From: Elephas maximus indicus
Lineage: Eukaryota; Chordata; Mammalia; Proboscidea; Elephantidae
Reading direction: 5' to 3'
DNA length: 64,000 nucleotides
Assembly: GCF_024166365.1 (NCBI RefSeq)
Contig: NC_064820.1
Location: forward strand, 84,954,001-85,018,000
The translations under genes and the position numbers were made by a program. The notes beneath the pieces are model-generated. The model ran no database searches, was not told where the DNA came from, and worked only from the letters and a program-made list of their open reading frames with translations. Each line of letters starts with the position of its first letter. Within the stretch, counting starts at the first letter, position 1. Positions 1-12,529 of the stretch are shown in pieces.

Positions 1-2100
1 TTGTTTCTTCGAGTTGTGTTGTTGAGTCAACTTTGCCAGGGCTCCTTTCTCATTTAAAGGGAAGTTTTTCTCCCAGTGCCCCATAATTAGTGATTAACAC
101 AAGTCCTTCCCTGTAATCTGTGTACATCTCTGTGTATGAACCCACAGGCTGCAGGGCCCATGGAAATCAGGAAATAGGCTAGAAAGACAAAAGTGGGATT
201 TCCTAACAAAACACTGCATCAACCCGGGATATGTGTGTGTGTGCTGGGGGAGGAAAGCGGGAGATGCAAGGGTTTCTGGATGAACACTATTTGGGATATA
301 GATCTATCATGTTCTTTCTGTTTTTATCTCTTACTAGTTCACCCCGTGCTCCTGCCTCAGGGGCGGTTTGTGGCAGAGCACAAAGCAAAAGAGATACTTT
401 CCTTCTAAGCTTTTGGAAACAAAGCCTAAGCCCTAAGCAGAAGAGGATTCATTAACAAAAAAAATTGTCCTGAAGAAACATGGAAAGGAAACTAGAAAGA
501 GATTCTGTGTGACTGGGAGGAGGTGAAGGTGGAGGTGACAGAGAGATGGATTTGTGGGCTCCAGGAGCAGAGAACTGGAGAACTGAGCCCTGCTTCCTGA
601 GAGAGTGCATCTGCCTGGTGCAAAGGCTGCCCGGGTAGAGGTCCTTGGGCCCCCAGGGGGCAAGCAGCAGCAGAGGGTAGCTGGGCCCAAGGGGGCCACA
701 CAGGGCAGGCAAGGACAAAGCTGTCCCAGAGATAAATTGTGTAGACAGAGCAGGCAGGACCAGGTGGGCCCCATCCCAGAAGCGTTGGCGCTGCATAAGT
801 TCCAGAAATATTGGCATGAACAACATTAGGGAGGGGACCCCAGGAAGAACTGAGCTTATGTTTTTTTTTTTTTTCTGCCAGCCAGAAGAAATAAGAGTTT
901 AGCACTAGAGATTAGTGTTATAGAAAACAAAGCAGGCTATTCTTAAACCTTGTGTTTGTGGACTGGGATCCATGCCCTCTGTCACCCATCCTTGCACCCC
1001 TTGTGTCAGTCCAGGAAGGAGGAGAGAAAAGTCTGTGTTCATGCTCCGGCCCCGGCATGTGGCTGGACTTGGACCTTCTGTGCTGGAATCAAGAAGAGGT
1101 AGCCTTGACCATGAGAGTTGTGCTCTCTTTTCCACTTCAATCACCACGTAGTAAAACCATTCTAAGTGGAAAGCATTCAGTAAACGTCATTCAGTTTTTC
1201 CACGACCTTAAACTGCAGACGATTGTGACAAAATCATCTTCAGAGATGCATAGGGTGCTTATAAGGCCGAGAAAGCAAGAGCAGAATCCTGAAAGAAAAG
1301 TGCTAATGAAACATTGCAGAGCTCTTTGTTCCTGCCTTGTAATTGTGATGAATGGTATGGCTTTGTTTTTAAACAACACCTAATCTTTGAAATGACTCTG
1401 CTGAGAAGACTAGCATTTTTTTCCAGAATACGTCCACTGCGTATATTAAATTGACTAAACATTCAGAAGAAGGAGCACAAATCAGGCCCAGGAGAGTCTA
1501 TCGCACAGTGTAAGTAGGAGGAAGGGAGATATTACCAATATTGAAAATACACTAAAATTCTGATTAAAATACCGGATCCAATTCCATGCTCAAACCATTG
1601 AAAATAAAATGGGAAAAAAGTGATTACCCACTGGCATCAGCAACTAATTGTTTAATGAACATTACAAGGCCTGGATCCTGTTACTAAGGTTACTAGTCTT
1701 CAACCTATATCCACTGGTGAAGGCAAGTCCTTTTTTGGTTGCTTAAGTGGCCTTCAGGAGTTGGACGCTCTAAGAGATGACAAACAGGCAACATCTTTTT
1801 CTTCTTGCTCAAGAGTAAATTTCTGGCAGGTTTTGACAGGTCATAAACACACATGAAATGTTAAACTTAGTGGGTTTTTAGATGCTTTCCTTAAAGTTGA
1901 AAAACATTTTTAAAATAAATTTTCCTTATGTCTACTTTTTCCATGTTCTCAACTCTGACATTCAAGTGCACTTCACAAGCTGACCTGTAGTAACATTTGA
2001 AAACCAAACGCAGAAAAACCTCACAAATCCAGACCAGGCTCTCAGAGCATTTGCAAGATGTTAGGCTGGGGGACTGCAGAGAAGCTTATCTTAGCATTCT
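1..2100. other. Intergenic, no gene recognised
   Basis: No spliced or continuous coding signal is recognisable. The open frames at 433-905 on the minus strand lie in a GC-richer patch and look like chance frames. The patch at 600-780 contains a C4-A-G5-C core at 651-661 that resembles a CTCF site. The remainder is AT-rich and unassigned. Confidence 0.5.
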
Positions 2101-2102
2101 CA

Positions 2103-2312
2103 CCCATTGCCATCTAGTCGATCCCCGACTCATGGGGACCCCATGTGTGTTAGAGTAGAACTGTACTTCATAGTGTTTTCAATGGCTGATTTTTCAGAAG
2201 TAGATCACCAGGCCTCTCTTTCAAGGCACATCTGGGTGGACCCGAACCTCCAACCTTTCGGTAAGCGGTTGAACACATTTACTGTCTGAAACACCATGGA
2301 ACTCCTTAGCAT
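2103..2312 (-). repeat. AfroSINE, second subfamily
   Basis: Reads as the reverse complement of a tRNA-headed SINE: tail with 'gtcgatccccgactcatgg', a body containing 'tttttcagaagtagatc', then a B-box-like 'gacccgaacctcc' and the head. The body matches copies at 15526-15735 and 19540-19670 rather than the 'ggggcagttctactctg' type, so it belongs to a second subfamily. Confidence 0.8.
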
Positions 2313-2559
2313 TTTTAGGGACAAGCAAAGGAGCACTGTAAATAAGTTTATTAAGAATGATGTTCACCTTAGTTAAGAGACATTTTCATGTGTGTTAGAA
2401 ATCCACAAACAATCACATTTGAACTTATCCTTGTTCTGGTCTTTTTGTTAGAGTACTGACATTTGCTAGACCCTTCTGGAAAGAGTCTCATCCCTTGGTT
2501 TCCATTACATCATTTTTTCTTGGTTCTTTAACTCGCTTTCTGGCAACATCTTCTCAATC

Positions 2560-3515
2560 TCTTTTGCAGGTTCTTCTTCCTTACCCAGCTGCTTAAATGA
2601 TGGAGTTACTCAGGGTTCTACCCCATGGACCTCTTCTTTTCTCACTCTACACAAACTCACTGGGCAATATCGACTCCGAAGGCTTTAATTCTGTGCAGGT
2701 AATGCTCAAATCTATGTCTCCAGCCCTGACCTCTTCCTTGACCACTTGTGTGTATCCTGTCTCAGTGGGTGATACCACAATCTACCGCTAGTCTAAGCCT
2801 TATACCTGGACTTCATCCTTGACCCCTCTGTCACTCACCTGTCACCATCCTAAACATTTCTTTAACCATCTACTCTGTCTCTTCTCATGTCACTAGCTTA
2901 TTCCTGCCACCATCATTTCTTGCCTGGATTTCTATAACAATCTCTTAACTGGTAGACCTGCTTCCAATCCATTCTCCCCATGAGGCCGAGAGATCTTTCT
3001 AGAGGGCATCTGAGTGTGTCATTCCTTTGCTGAAATCCCCTGTTCAGGACTTTCATTACCCTCAGGATAAAGCGCTAACACTATAGGCTGGAGGACCTCC
3101 GTAATGGAGACCACCGTCAACTCTCAGCATGCTTTCCCCCTCCCCTCACACACCAGACTGAATGCACTGGTTGCATTTGCTATTCCCTCCATCAAGAACA
3201 CCCTTCCCCTCACTCCTACTCTCTCCTGGATCTATTAAGCTATTTTCCAGCTAAGCCATCACTTCCCTTGGCAAGCTGTCTCTACCTCTCCAAGACTGCA
3301 TAAGGTACCTCTCCTATGTGCTCCTGTAGTACTTTGTACCTCCCATACCACCGCACTTAACACACTGTATGGCACTCTCAGATTGGCTTGTCAGTTTTCT
3401 CCAGTGAGCCATAAACATCTTCAAAAAGAGATGTGTTTTGTTATTATATCCCCAATGCTCAGTGCATTCTAGATGCTCAGTAAATGTTTGAAGGATGAAT
3501 GAATGTAGTTACCTT
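2560..3515 (+). repeat. LINE-2 (L2) fragment
   Basis: Degenerate text typical of the L2 3' half: 'tcattcctttgctgaaatcc', 'caggactttcattaccctca', and an end 'gctcagtaaatgtttgaagg' followed by a gaatgaatg tail. No open frame survives. This is an ancient mammalian relic. Confidence 0.7.
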
Positions 3516-3844
3516 AAAGATCTGTTTCTCAGTTTCCTGATCCTAAATGCTAAACAGGGAGAATCTAATTAACCCAGCTTGAGCTGGTTTCTATCCCTGG
3601 TCCAATGAGCTGAGTCAGGAGTTGTGAGTGTGAGAATGGAGTCTCTTATGAAGAAATGTGGGAAAGGAAGCAATGGGCAACATGCTTACCAGAATTACAC
3701 AATGTCCCGCATTGAAACAATAGAACTGTGTTTTATAAAAAGTTGTGCATCACATATTTTTCACTAATTCAGACAACCTTCTCTCATTAGTCCATTACAA
3801 ACTAAAACTGTACTTTCATTTTAACATACAAAATAAAAATTATA

Positions 3845-4045
3845 TAGGCACTTCTTATTCAGTATTAGTCATTCACTCATCCATCCATCCATTCACAAAA
3901 ATTACTAAGTGCCTACTCTGTGCTAAGCTGTATGCTAGGTACTCGGTAGATAATGGAAACTAAAACAAATAAAGTCCCTGCCTTCATGGTGCTTAGTATC
4001 TAGTGGAGAAGAAAGCCTTTAAAAAATAAACACAAAGATATGTAA
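3845..4045 (+). repeat. L2-like 3' end fragment
   Basis: A short (catc)n stretch is followed by 'actaagtgcctactctgtgc' and a 'tgctaggtactcgg' continuation. This is the usual tail of ancient L2 elements in mammals. Confidence 0.5.
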
Positions 4046-4079
4046 TTATCAATTATGAAATTCCCTGTGTAAAGAAAGA

Positions 4080-4420
4080 ATACAGTGGCCTGAGAAATAA
4101 TAACTGGGAGGAGTGATTTAGATTTGGGAGTCGAAGAAGGCTTCTCAGAATAGAACTTACATTTAAGCTAAGACCTAGTTTCTCTGGGGAGAAAGGCTAG
4201 GGGTAGGGATTCAGGGGAGATGGAGAGGTCAAGAGTAGAGCTTGAGATCTGCAAAGAGTTATTATGACCATCCCAGCAAAAGACTAGGGTGGTGGCAACT
4301 GTGATGGAAGGAGGTAGATTGATTCAGGATATTTTTGGAGATCGAATTGATTTCACCTCTGATAGATCGGATGTAGGGGTGAGTCAGAGGAAGGTATCAC
4401 GAATGACAGTTGATGTAGAG
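4080..4420. other. Possible ancient interspersed repeat, family unknown
   Basis: Phrases such as 'gaagaaggcttctcagaata' and 'agggtggtggcaactgtgat' resemble a common ancient mammalian repeat, and similar text recurs at 5560-5770. I cannot name the family. No gene is seen. Confidence 0.3.
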
Positions 4421-4424
4421 GTTA

Positions 4425-4645
4425 AACACATGGACTCTGAAGTCAGTTCATCTGAGTTAAATCCCGGTTTCACCATTAGCAAGCTGTGTGACCTTGGGCA
4501 AATTATTTAACCTCTCTGTGCTTTGGTTTCCTCATCTATAAAGTGAGTGATAATAATAGTAGTTACCTCAAAGATTTGTTGTGAGGATTAAACAAGTTAA
4601 TATATATACACAACATTTCAAACAATGCTTGGAACATAAGTGGAT
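4425..4645 (+). repeat. MIR SINE
   Basis: Shows the MIR core in order: 'atggactctgaagtca', 'aagctgtgtgaccttgggca', 'aacctctctgtgctttggtt', 'cctcatctataaagtgag' and 'gttgtgaggattaaa'. A textbook MIR in sense orientation. Confidence 0.85.
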
Positions 4646-5162
4646 TTTCTTACAAACTAAGAAAGAGGGGTGAACTTCCAGGTCTTTAGCTTGAGCAACA
4701 GCGTGAGGCAGGTGACATTTATTGAGATGGGAAAAAGACTTTGGAGGAATGAAGATCAGAGTTCAGCTTTAGATACAAGTTTTTGATTGGCAGACCTCTT
4801 GGTCGCCTGTCTTTGGATGGGAGTCTGATCTCAGAAGACATACCTGGGCTGGGAGATGTCAACTTGTGAGACTTCAAAATACAGGCAATATTTAAAGCCC
4901 AGAGAAAAGACAGACAAATAAGGGAAGGTGTGCAACATGAATAGAAAACAGGGCCAAGGACTGAGCCCTCAGCGTTCTCAAAGTTGAGTAGAGAAGGAGA
5001 AACCAACAAGTGGAAAATGTGTACATGTTATTACACACAAGCTGAAATATGAACATCTAGCATAACTTTAATACAAGGAATACTGAAACAAAGGACATCT
5101 CCAAAAGACATCTCCTCTGTTTCTATCTGAATGGAACTTAAAAATCTAATTCTTCGTTTAAC

Positions 5163-5380
5163 CAAAAAAAAAAAAAAAAAGTTGCCATCTGAGTCGATTC
5201 CAACTCATAGTTGTGAACCAATAGGACAGAGTAGAATAGCCCCACAGGGTTTCCTAGGCTGTAAATCTTTACTGAAGCAGATTGCCACATCCTTCTCCCT
5301 CGGAGTGGCTGATGGGTTCGAACTGCCAACCTTTCAGTTAGCAGTAGAGTGTTTAAACACTGCACCACCAGGCTCCTAAT
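5163..5380 (-). repeat. AfroSINE, main subfamily
   Basis: Reverse complement of a near full-length copy: A-run, tail 'gagtcgattccaactcatag', body 'gacagagtagaatagcccca', B-box-like 'gggttcgaactgcc', and head ending 'caccaccaggctcc'. Confidence 0.88.
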
Positions 5381-6450
5381 TCTTTGCTTAGTTGTGTTTA
5401 ATTGACTTGTGACATCTCCTATTACTCATTAGAACTTCTTCATCCAAAGACTTAAAAAAAAAAGCATTTGCAGAGTTAGGTGGCTTCGGTGGCTGGATCT
5501 TCAATGGTGAGGACAGAAGGCGGGCAGAGTTAAAGTAGAACCAAATGATGAAATGACTTATAAGCAGTGTTGAGGAGCTTGGACGTGAGAACAATGAGGA
5601 GCCATTAGAAGATGTTAAGCAAGGGTGAGGCATGAACATTTTGCATTTGAGAAAAATCATTCTTGAACAGTGGAGAATGGATTGCCAAGACGAAAAACCG
5701 GAAGCTGGGAGACCAACGGGGTGTCTGCAGCAGTGGCTCGGGGTAGAAATGACAACCATAAACCAGGTAAGCTGGGGTGTAGACTGTTCAGATGACCATC
5801 CTGAGGAATGGATGGGACTGGGCGATTGACTACGTATAGAGGGTGGGAGAGGGATGACACCAAGCCTTCTGCTTTGTTCTCAGACTAAATCTTCTGTGCC
5901 TTTAAAACATTACATTTTTCCTAAATAGATACTTCCTGATGCTTCCCACAGCATTCTCAATGCTTTCTATAGAGACAACCCTTTAATTTTCAAATATGTT
6001 CCCGGCCTGTCCCCTGAGGAGACTGCACAGTCATTAAGTAGCTCTGATGGAAAATAAAGAAGCATACTTACTTCAACTGGGCTTAGTTCTCTGGGCTCCT
6101 GACCTGGGCAGAGGAAGGAAATTCTATTATCCAAACCACAGAAGCTGAAATTCTCCACAAAGACGAATAAACCCCAGTGATTGATTTAGTCTCTGCATCA
6201 TCTGGCTCAACTAAGTGACATAAAAGTATTAATATGCTAGACTTTATTTACAAAATTACGTAATTTAGCTCATCATGATGAGAGAAAGCACATGCTTCAA
6301 AAAGCAATATTTTTGCAATAAATAAGAAGTTCCTTAACAAAGTCTGTTAGACCTTGCTTGGATCACTGTTAATGGGGATGAATTCCTGACTAACTAGCTG
6401 AACACTCCTGGCTGCACACTGACTTTCTTTCCAGGTATACACATGATTAT
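5381..6450. other. Intergenic, no gene recognised
   Basis: Around 5560-5770 the text resembles the unnamed ancient repeat at 4080-4420 ('atggattgccaagacg'). Nothing else is identifiable and no coding signal is seen. Confidence 0.4.
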
Positions 6451-6452
6451 TG

Positions 6453-6655
6453 TGTGCCGTCAAGTCAATTTCCACTCACAGGGACCCATGTGACAGAGCA
6501 AAATGGCCCCATAGCATTTCCTAGGCTTAAAAAAAAAAAAAAAAAATTTTTTTTTTTTTTTATCTTTACATGAACAGGTGTGGGTGGTGGTTTCAAACTG
6601 CCGGCCTTTCTGTTAGCAGCTGAGCACGTAACCATTGAGGCACCAGGGCTCCTTC
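6453..6655 (-). repeat. AfroSINE with an internal A/T-run insertion
   Basis: Tail 'gtcaagtcaatttccactca', body 'caaaatggccccatagcatt', then an A-run followed directly by a T-run (about 6530-6561), then 'tatctttacatgaacagg' and the head. The A-then-T block sits where an ordinary copy has 'aaggctgtaaatcttta', so it is an insertion or slippage product. Confidence 0.82.
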
Positions 6656-6784
6656 ACCTATACATAAATATATATAAATAAATAGGTGGCTGCCTCCTTG
6701 AGGGGAGCTCAAGGACCCAGGGGAAAGCACTTTTACATCTAGATATCTTCCCCAGCCCTATCATGCTGTTTACAATTACCCTAT

Positions 6785-7575
6785 TAATTGTTTGATTCTT
6801 TCACTTCTCAGTTCCTCTCTTCCTAGTCTCTTGAACCCGTTCCTGTCAGGCTTATGCCTCACCACTCCACTGAAACTGCTCCTCAAGGTCACCAATGACC
6901 TCATTTTGCTAAATTCTGTGGTCAAGTCTGAGTCCTCCCCTTACATGGCCCATAAGCCGCATTTAGTGCGGTTGAACACTACTTCTTTGACACACATTCT
7001 CTATTTGGCTTCAAGGGCTCCACATTCTTTTGATTTTCCTCCTACGTCATTGGCATCAACCTTCCTTGCTGGTTGTCTCCCTGATCTCTTTATGTTTAGA
7101 ACATCCCACTGCTCTGTTCTTAGTCCTCTTCTCTCTCTACATAACACTTAATCCCTTAATGATCTCATCCAGTCTCATGGCTTTAAATAACATCTTTATC
7201 CTGATGACTCTTCAACTTGTATCTCCAAATATGTATCTCCTGAACTTCAGACTCATATACCCAAGTGCTTACTCAACATCTCCACTAGATATTTAACAGA
7301 CACCGCAAACTCAACATGTCAAAAACAGATCTCATTTCAAAAGCTATTCTTTATACAAACTTCCTCATCTCACTCTGTGGCAACTCAATCCATCCAGTGC
7401 TTATGCCAAAAATCTTGAAGTCTTCCTTGACTTCTCTCTTTTGTCATAGTCCACATCTAATCAGCCAAGAGTTCTTATTGATAGTACCTGCAAAATATAT
7501 CCAGGATCCAATCTCTTCTTAACACTTCCACTGCTACCATGCTGACCCCTCTGAGCCACTACCATCTCTCAGTTG
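6785..7575 (+). repeat. L2 LINE fragment, 5' part
   Basis: Contains L2 ORF2-derived text such as 'cctgtcaggcttatgcctca' and 'aaggtcaccaatgacctcat'. The short open frames at 6792-7522 are its remnants. It appears to continue at 8630-9262 after an interruption by an RTE fragment and two SINEs. Confidence 0.7.
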
Positions 7576-7589
7576 AGTTACTGTAATAT

Positions 7590-7775
7590 ACTCCCAACTC
7601 GCCATGGAAGCAGCAGTCGAGAAATCAAAAGATGCCTTGCATTTGGTAAATCTGCTGCAAAGGACCTCTTTAAAGTGTTGAAGAGCAAAGATATCACCTT
7701 AAAGACTAAGGTGCGCCTGACCCAAGCCATAGTATTTTCGATCGCATCATATGCATGTGAAAGCTGGACATCTTC
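7590..7775 (+). repeat. RTE (BovB-like) LINE fragment
   Basis: Encodes a piece of an RTE reverse transcriptase. The text around 'gaaatcaaaagatgccttgc' and 'cttaaagactaaggtgcgcc' matches in reverse the antisense RTE at 49526-50345, and 'catatgcatgtgaaagctgg' recurs at 14458 and near 62437. Truncated at both ends. Confidence 0.75.
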
Positions 7776-7918
7776 CTGTTTATTCCTTGTACCCCTACAA
7801 CTATCCTCAGCACCATAGCTCAAGTAATCCTTTTAAAAATTAAATCAATGACGCTATTTCTAGGGAAATAAACAAAGACCACCCAAATGAGAACAAGCAA
7901 AGGCTCTTTATTTAGAGC

Positions 7919-8085
7919 TTGGAGCCCTCGTGGGGTAGTGGTTAAGAGCTACAGCTGCTAAAGGTCGGCAGTTCAAATTCACCAGCTACTGCTTGGAAAC
8001 TCTATGGGGCAGTTCTCTGTAATATAGGGTTGCTATGAGTCAGAATGGATAGACCTGATGGTAGTGGGTTTTGTTTGGTTTCGGT
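7919..8085 (+). repeat. AfroSINE, main subfamily
   Basis: Sense copy: head 'gtagtggttaagagctac', shortened middle, 'ctatggggcagttctctg', tail 'agggttgctatgagtcagaa' and a T-rich end. Confidence 0.88.
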
Positions 8086-8177
8086 ATAGCAAGGGAGTGA
8101 GCCACCATCAGTTGTCTTTGGCAGAGAATCAAAGGAGGTGAAAAGTGTGAAAGTCTTATGGTAGAAAAAAGGAAAAA

Positions 8178-8352
8178 ACCATTGCCATTGAGTCGATCCC
8201 GGCTCATAGTGACCCTATACGACAGAGTAGAACTGCCCCATAAGAATTCCAAGGCTGTAATCTTTGGGGAAAGCAGAGTACCACATCTTTTCCCACGGAC
8301 TGGCTGGTGGGTTCAAACCACTGACCAAGCACTTAAACCACTGTGCACCTTG
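8178..8352 (-). repeat. AfroSINE, main subfamily
   Basis: Antisense copy: 'ccattgagtcgatcccggct', 'gacagagtagaactgcccca', 'gctggtgggttcaaacca'. It lies about 90 bp from the sense copy at 7919-8085 and forms an inverted pair with it. Confidence 0.88.
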
Positions 8353-8629
8353 GAAAAAAAGGAAAGGTTTCAGGTAGTCCCTGATTGGAGTCTGTTAGCA
8401 CAGAGAAGATGGGGGCAGGCTAACTAGTAGTGGGGTATCTATGTAATTGGCTAGGGGAGCATATTTGGCTTTCTCTGGTTGGTCCTAAATTGGAGGCAAA
8501 AATTAAGGAAACTGGGAGTTATTGATCAAGTCCTTGCCATTTTGGAATGATTGCTACAGAGCTTGCGGTTTGGATTCCAGGACTGGTTGCTGCAGAGGTT
8601 GTGGGTCAGATTTGTATTTTTATATATGG

Positions 8630-9262
8630 TCTAGCCATTGTCCATTTGTATACTCAGTCTCTCACTCGTTTACTCAAAACTTTGCAGTGGCTCAGCATAA
8701 AAACCAAAACCTTACAATACCTACAATATCTAACCTGGTCTGCTCCCCACCCCTTAGCTTAATGACCTTAATGACCTGCCCCCTTGCTCACTCTGTTCCA
8801 GAGACCCTGGCCTCCTTGCTGTTTCTCAGATAAGCTAGACAAGCTCCTGCCTTAGGGTCTTTCCTCTAGCTGTGCCCTCTGCCTCGAATGTTCTTTGCTA
8901 AAATCTAGAAGACTGACCCCACGCTTCTTTCAAGTCTTTTCTCAAACGTTATCTTCATGATGAAGTCTATCCTGTCAGATTTAATATTGCAACTTGCCCC
9001 CAACTCCAGCACTCCCATCCCCTTTATTCTGCTTTGCTTTTATCTTTTTCCATCGCACTTATCACTTGCTGCTACATTATGTAACTTTCCCATTTATTAG
9101 GTTCATTATTAATTGTCTCTCTCCCCCTGCTGGAATGGAAGCACCACAAGAGTAGAGATATTTGTCTGTTTTGTTCACTGATATATCCTAAGCACCAAGA
9201 ATAATACCTGGAACATAGGAGACACTCAGTAAATATTTGTTGAATTAGTGAATGAATTTTTT
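8630..9262 (+). repeat. L2 LINE, 3' part
   Basis: Contains 'aaaactttgcagtggctcag', 'ctgcctcgaatgttctttgc' and the L2 end 'gacactcagtaaatatttgt'. Likely the continuation of the element at 6785-7575. Confidence 0.75.
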
Positions 9263-9579
9263 TGGCTTCAAATGCAGGGGGCTTCTGTTGCAATGCAAAT
9301 ATTATTGAGAACAGGTAACGTATTTAACAAGCTAGAACTGGAACTATAAGCGAGATGTTTTTGACATCTCTCCCAGCTAACTCCTTCCATATATTCTCTG
9401 TATCAGTGTTTGGGTCTTCTCCTCATGGAGGGGAATGGATACAATCAATAGTGTCTGCTCAGTGTCTTTCCTCCTTAGAATCCTTTGGTCTTCTTCCTCA
9501 TTCTCATGGGGGTCCTCGTTGTAACCCAATTCTTCAAGCCCTTGTAACTGAAAAAATGTGTAGCGACTCCAATTAAAAA

Positions 9580-10835
9580 AAAAAAACTGACACCAATATT
9601 CATTGCAGGACTAGTTACAATAGCCAAAAGGTAGAAACAACCTAAATGGCCATCAACAGGTGAATGTATAAACAAAATGTAGTGCATACATATTTTTAGT
9701 GCATACATATAATGGAATACTACTCAGCCAGTAGGAGAAATGAAGTCTTGGTACAAGCTGCAATATGAATGGAGCTGGAAGACATTATGCTGAGTACAAA
9801 AAGACAAGAAAAGGCAAACAAAGTTTATTAGTGGTTACCAGGGGTGAGAGGGAGGGGTAAAAGGAGGGTTAACCATGATGGAAATATTACATTGCTTAAG
9901 GGTAGCGTTTTACAGATGAGTATTGTAATGCTGTCAATAAGTACACCTGTAGAGAGTTGAATTGACAAAAGTTGTGTGATAGACATATTTACAACAATGA
10001 CAAAAAAAAAAAAGTAGCTTGTGAGGATGCTTATGTACAACCCAACATCTCATGGGATTTCGTTCCTTGGTTTGGAGATTTAGGGTCATGGTTTCATGGA
10101 ACATCCCAGTTAATTGGCCAAATGAAGTGTTTAGAGCTTCTGTTCTACCTCCTGGTTCGTTGCATAGTGCCTGGGGTCTTATAAGCTGGCAAGCAGCCAT
10201 TTAAGATACAACAATTGGTCTCTACTCACCTGAAGCAACAGAGAAAGAAGGAGATTCAAAAGTAGGAAGAAATGGAAAGTGTGGCTAATTTCCTCTATTA
10301 ACAACAGCCTCTTTTCACATGAGACCAGAAGAACTGGATGGTGCCCAGCTACAGCTACTGACTATTTTGATCAAGGATTCCATAGAAGAATCCTGATCAA
10401 AAGGGGGAAAATGTAGAACAGAATTTAAAATTCTCATAAACTCTTGATTTCCTGAAACCATGAAGTTTGGATGAACCTCTGAAACTATTGCCCTGAGATA
10501 ATCTTTAAACCTTAAACCAAAATATCCCCTGAAGTCTTCTTAAAACCAGCAATGGTTTAGCTTAACTAGTAAAAACTGTCTGCCTTAAACATTATGCTCT
10601 TCTAAGAACTATCTATTTGGGATCAAATTGACAACAGGCACTTGAAAGATTAGATAGGACCCTTAGGGGCAGTGAATGTATGTTAATGCGGAGGAACGAC
10701 TCAGAAAAGGAAGGTGAGAATGGGTGCACAACTCAATGTCATGAAATAGTACGTGTAGAAACTGTTGAGTTGGTGTATGTTTTGCTGTGTATATTCTTAT
10801 CAACAATAAAATAAATAATTTTTTTTAAAAAGCTG
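9580..10835 (+). repeat. Old L1 3' end with long 3' UTR
   Basis: Starts in the ORF2 tail ('aatattcattgcaggacta', 'gaatactactcagcca', 'gacattatgctgagtac') and continues through about 1 kb of 3' UTR to an A-rich end after 'caacaataaaataaat'. The UTR shares 'ggtgcccagcta' and neighbouring text with the L1 ending at 61968. Confidence 0.8.
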
Positions 10836-11952
10836 GATATTTCTGAATTAAGCCAATATCTCCAATAAAACTGATCTATTGAAGGACATTGAGAGGAAAC
10901 ACAATCGATCACCAGACTTTTATGCCAAATGAGAAAGAGGATAAGGGATGGTAGGACACCCAAGCAAAGGGCTAGGATGGGAGCTTCGTTAGTAGAGGTT
11001 AACATGAGGGCACCAGAAGAGAGAGGGAGAGGGGCATGGCTGGAAGGGACAGGCCACCTCAAAGGGTAGCCATCATGAGACACAGGTCTTATTTTTGCCT
11101 AAGCTGGACTCATAGCTAACTCGCCAATTCGTGTGGGGCCCCACAGTGCTGCTGGTACCTAGGATGGCCTAGAAGAAGCTGCTCCAAGTGGAAGTACCCA
11201 CTGAATGAGAAATGCCCAGGCAGGAATGTGGCAAGTGATCTCTCCCACTGGAGCTTTTATGGACATCCCAGGTCATGTCCACAATGTCCTCTATTAGGCT
11301 CAGTTACAGGAAGGTTGAGAATTTGTTCCACTCAGTACTGAGCTGTTACACTTAATGAATCCTCAAAAACTCTTTATTTCTTACACAGCACTAAATTGCT
11401 TAACCTTAGTCAAAACGAAATCATCATATAAAGTATCAAATCGTAGTACCTGGCACATTACCCAGTATTCAGCAACTAGTAGTTGCTACTTCCTTCCTCT
11501 CTCTTGTTTTTCTCTAGTCCACCCTCCCCCCACAACCTGCTTTGAGATGACTATTTTCCGTGTTTTTCTCCTTCGTGGTGTATCTGTATTTCTTCTTATT
11601 TGGCCCCAGATGTCAAATTGGCTTGCATTACTCCAGGCTGAATCATTCGATTTCCTGTCCATGTTCCTAACCTTTTCAGCTTCTCTTGTATCCTTTCTCA
11701 GTCATTCCTCCTGTTTACAATACCTCTCAATTTAAAGCCATCTGCAAAACTCATTAACAAACCAATGACTCCATCTCCCCCACGATGACAGCACATTTTG
11801 GATAAAACAAGATTTGATACCAGTTCTCATCCCTCAATTTCATATACGACTGCTCTGCTTTAACTAATACCATTTTCTATATGATTATACTATTATGACA
11901 TATGTATTCCTAGTCTGGGCAAATCTAATATATGAAAAACAGGATTAATAAT
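10836..11952. other. Intergenic, nothing recognised
   Basis: Mostly unassigned. The open frames at 10739-11083 (minus) and 11355-11735 (plus) have no recognisable domain or codon pattern. Confidence 0.4.
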
Positions 11953-12457
11953 TGTCATGAATTGAATTGTGTCCTCCAAAAATATGTGTATCAATTAGGC
12001 TAGGCCATGATTCCCAGTATTACGTGATTGTCCACCATTTTGTCATCTGATACGATTTCCCTATGTGTTGTAAATCTTATCACTATGATATTAATGAGAT
12101 GGATTAGTGGCAGTTATATTGATGAGGTCTACAAGATTAGATTGTGTCTTAAGCCAATCTCTTTTGAGATATAAAAGAAAGAAGCAAGCAGAGAGACAGG
12201 AAGCCCTCATACCACTAAGAAAGCAACACCAGGAGCAGAGCTCATTCTTTGGACCTGGGCTTCCTTCTTGGAGAAGCCCCTAGTCCAGGGGAAGACTGAT
12301 GGATGACAAGGAACTTCCTCCAGAGCTGTCAGAGAAAAGAAAGCCTTCCCCTGGAACTGACGCCCTGAGTTTGGACTTGTAGCCTATCAGACTGTGAAAG
12401 AATAAATTTCTGTCCACTTCGGTATTTCTGTTACAGCAGCACTAGATGATTAAGACA
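11953..12457 (+). mobile_element. Solo LTR, MaLR-like family, 5-bp duplication
   Basis: Begins TG ('tgtcatgaattgaattgtg') and ends CA ('gatgattaagaca'). It is flanked by perfect ATAAT duplications at 948-952 and 458-462 of the respective kilobases (11948-11952 and 12458-12462). The body has 'cttttgagatataaaagaaa' and a polyadenylation-like 'gaaagaataaatttctgt'. The same family occurs at 13767-14271, 54904-55357 and inverted at 44828-45218. The name MaLR-like is my judgement from the ends and length; no internal genes are present. Confidence 0.82.
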
Positions 12458-12529
12458 ATAATTTTTAGAAATTATTTGTTTTATGAGAGAATTGATTATT
12501 AATTCCTTTTAGTGTCACCTTTCCCAGTA

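Noticed and set aside
433-905. Three overlapping minus-strand frames of 113-137 aa
   Set aside because: Mutually overlapping frames in a GC-rich patch with no domain, splice or promoter evidence.
2103-2312. tRNA-like heads with A- and B-box motifs throughout the window
   Set aside because: They are the tRNA-derived heads of AfroSINE copies, continue into the SINE body and are diverged, so none is called as a tRNA gene.
6792-7522. A series of plus-strand open frames that could suggest a spliced gene
   Set aside because: The text matches an L2 LINE; the frames are remnants of its coding region.
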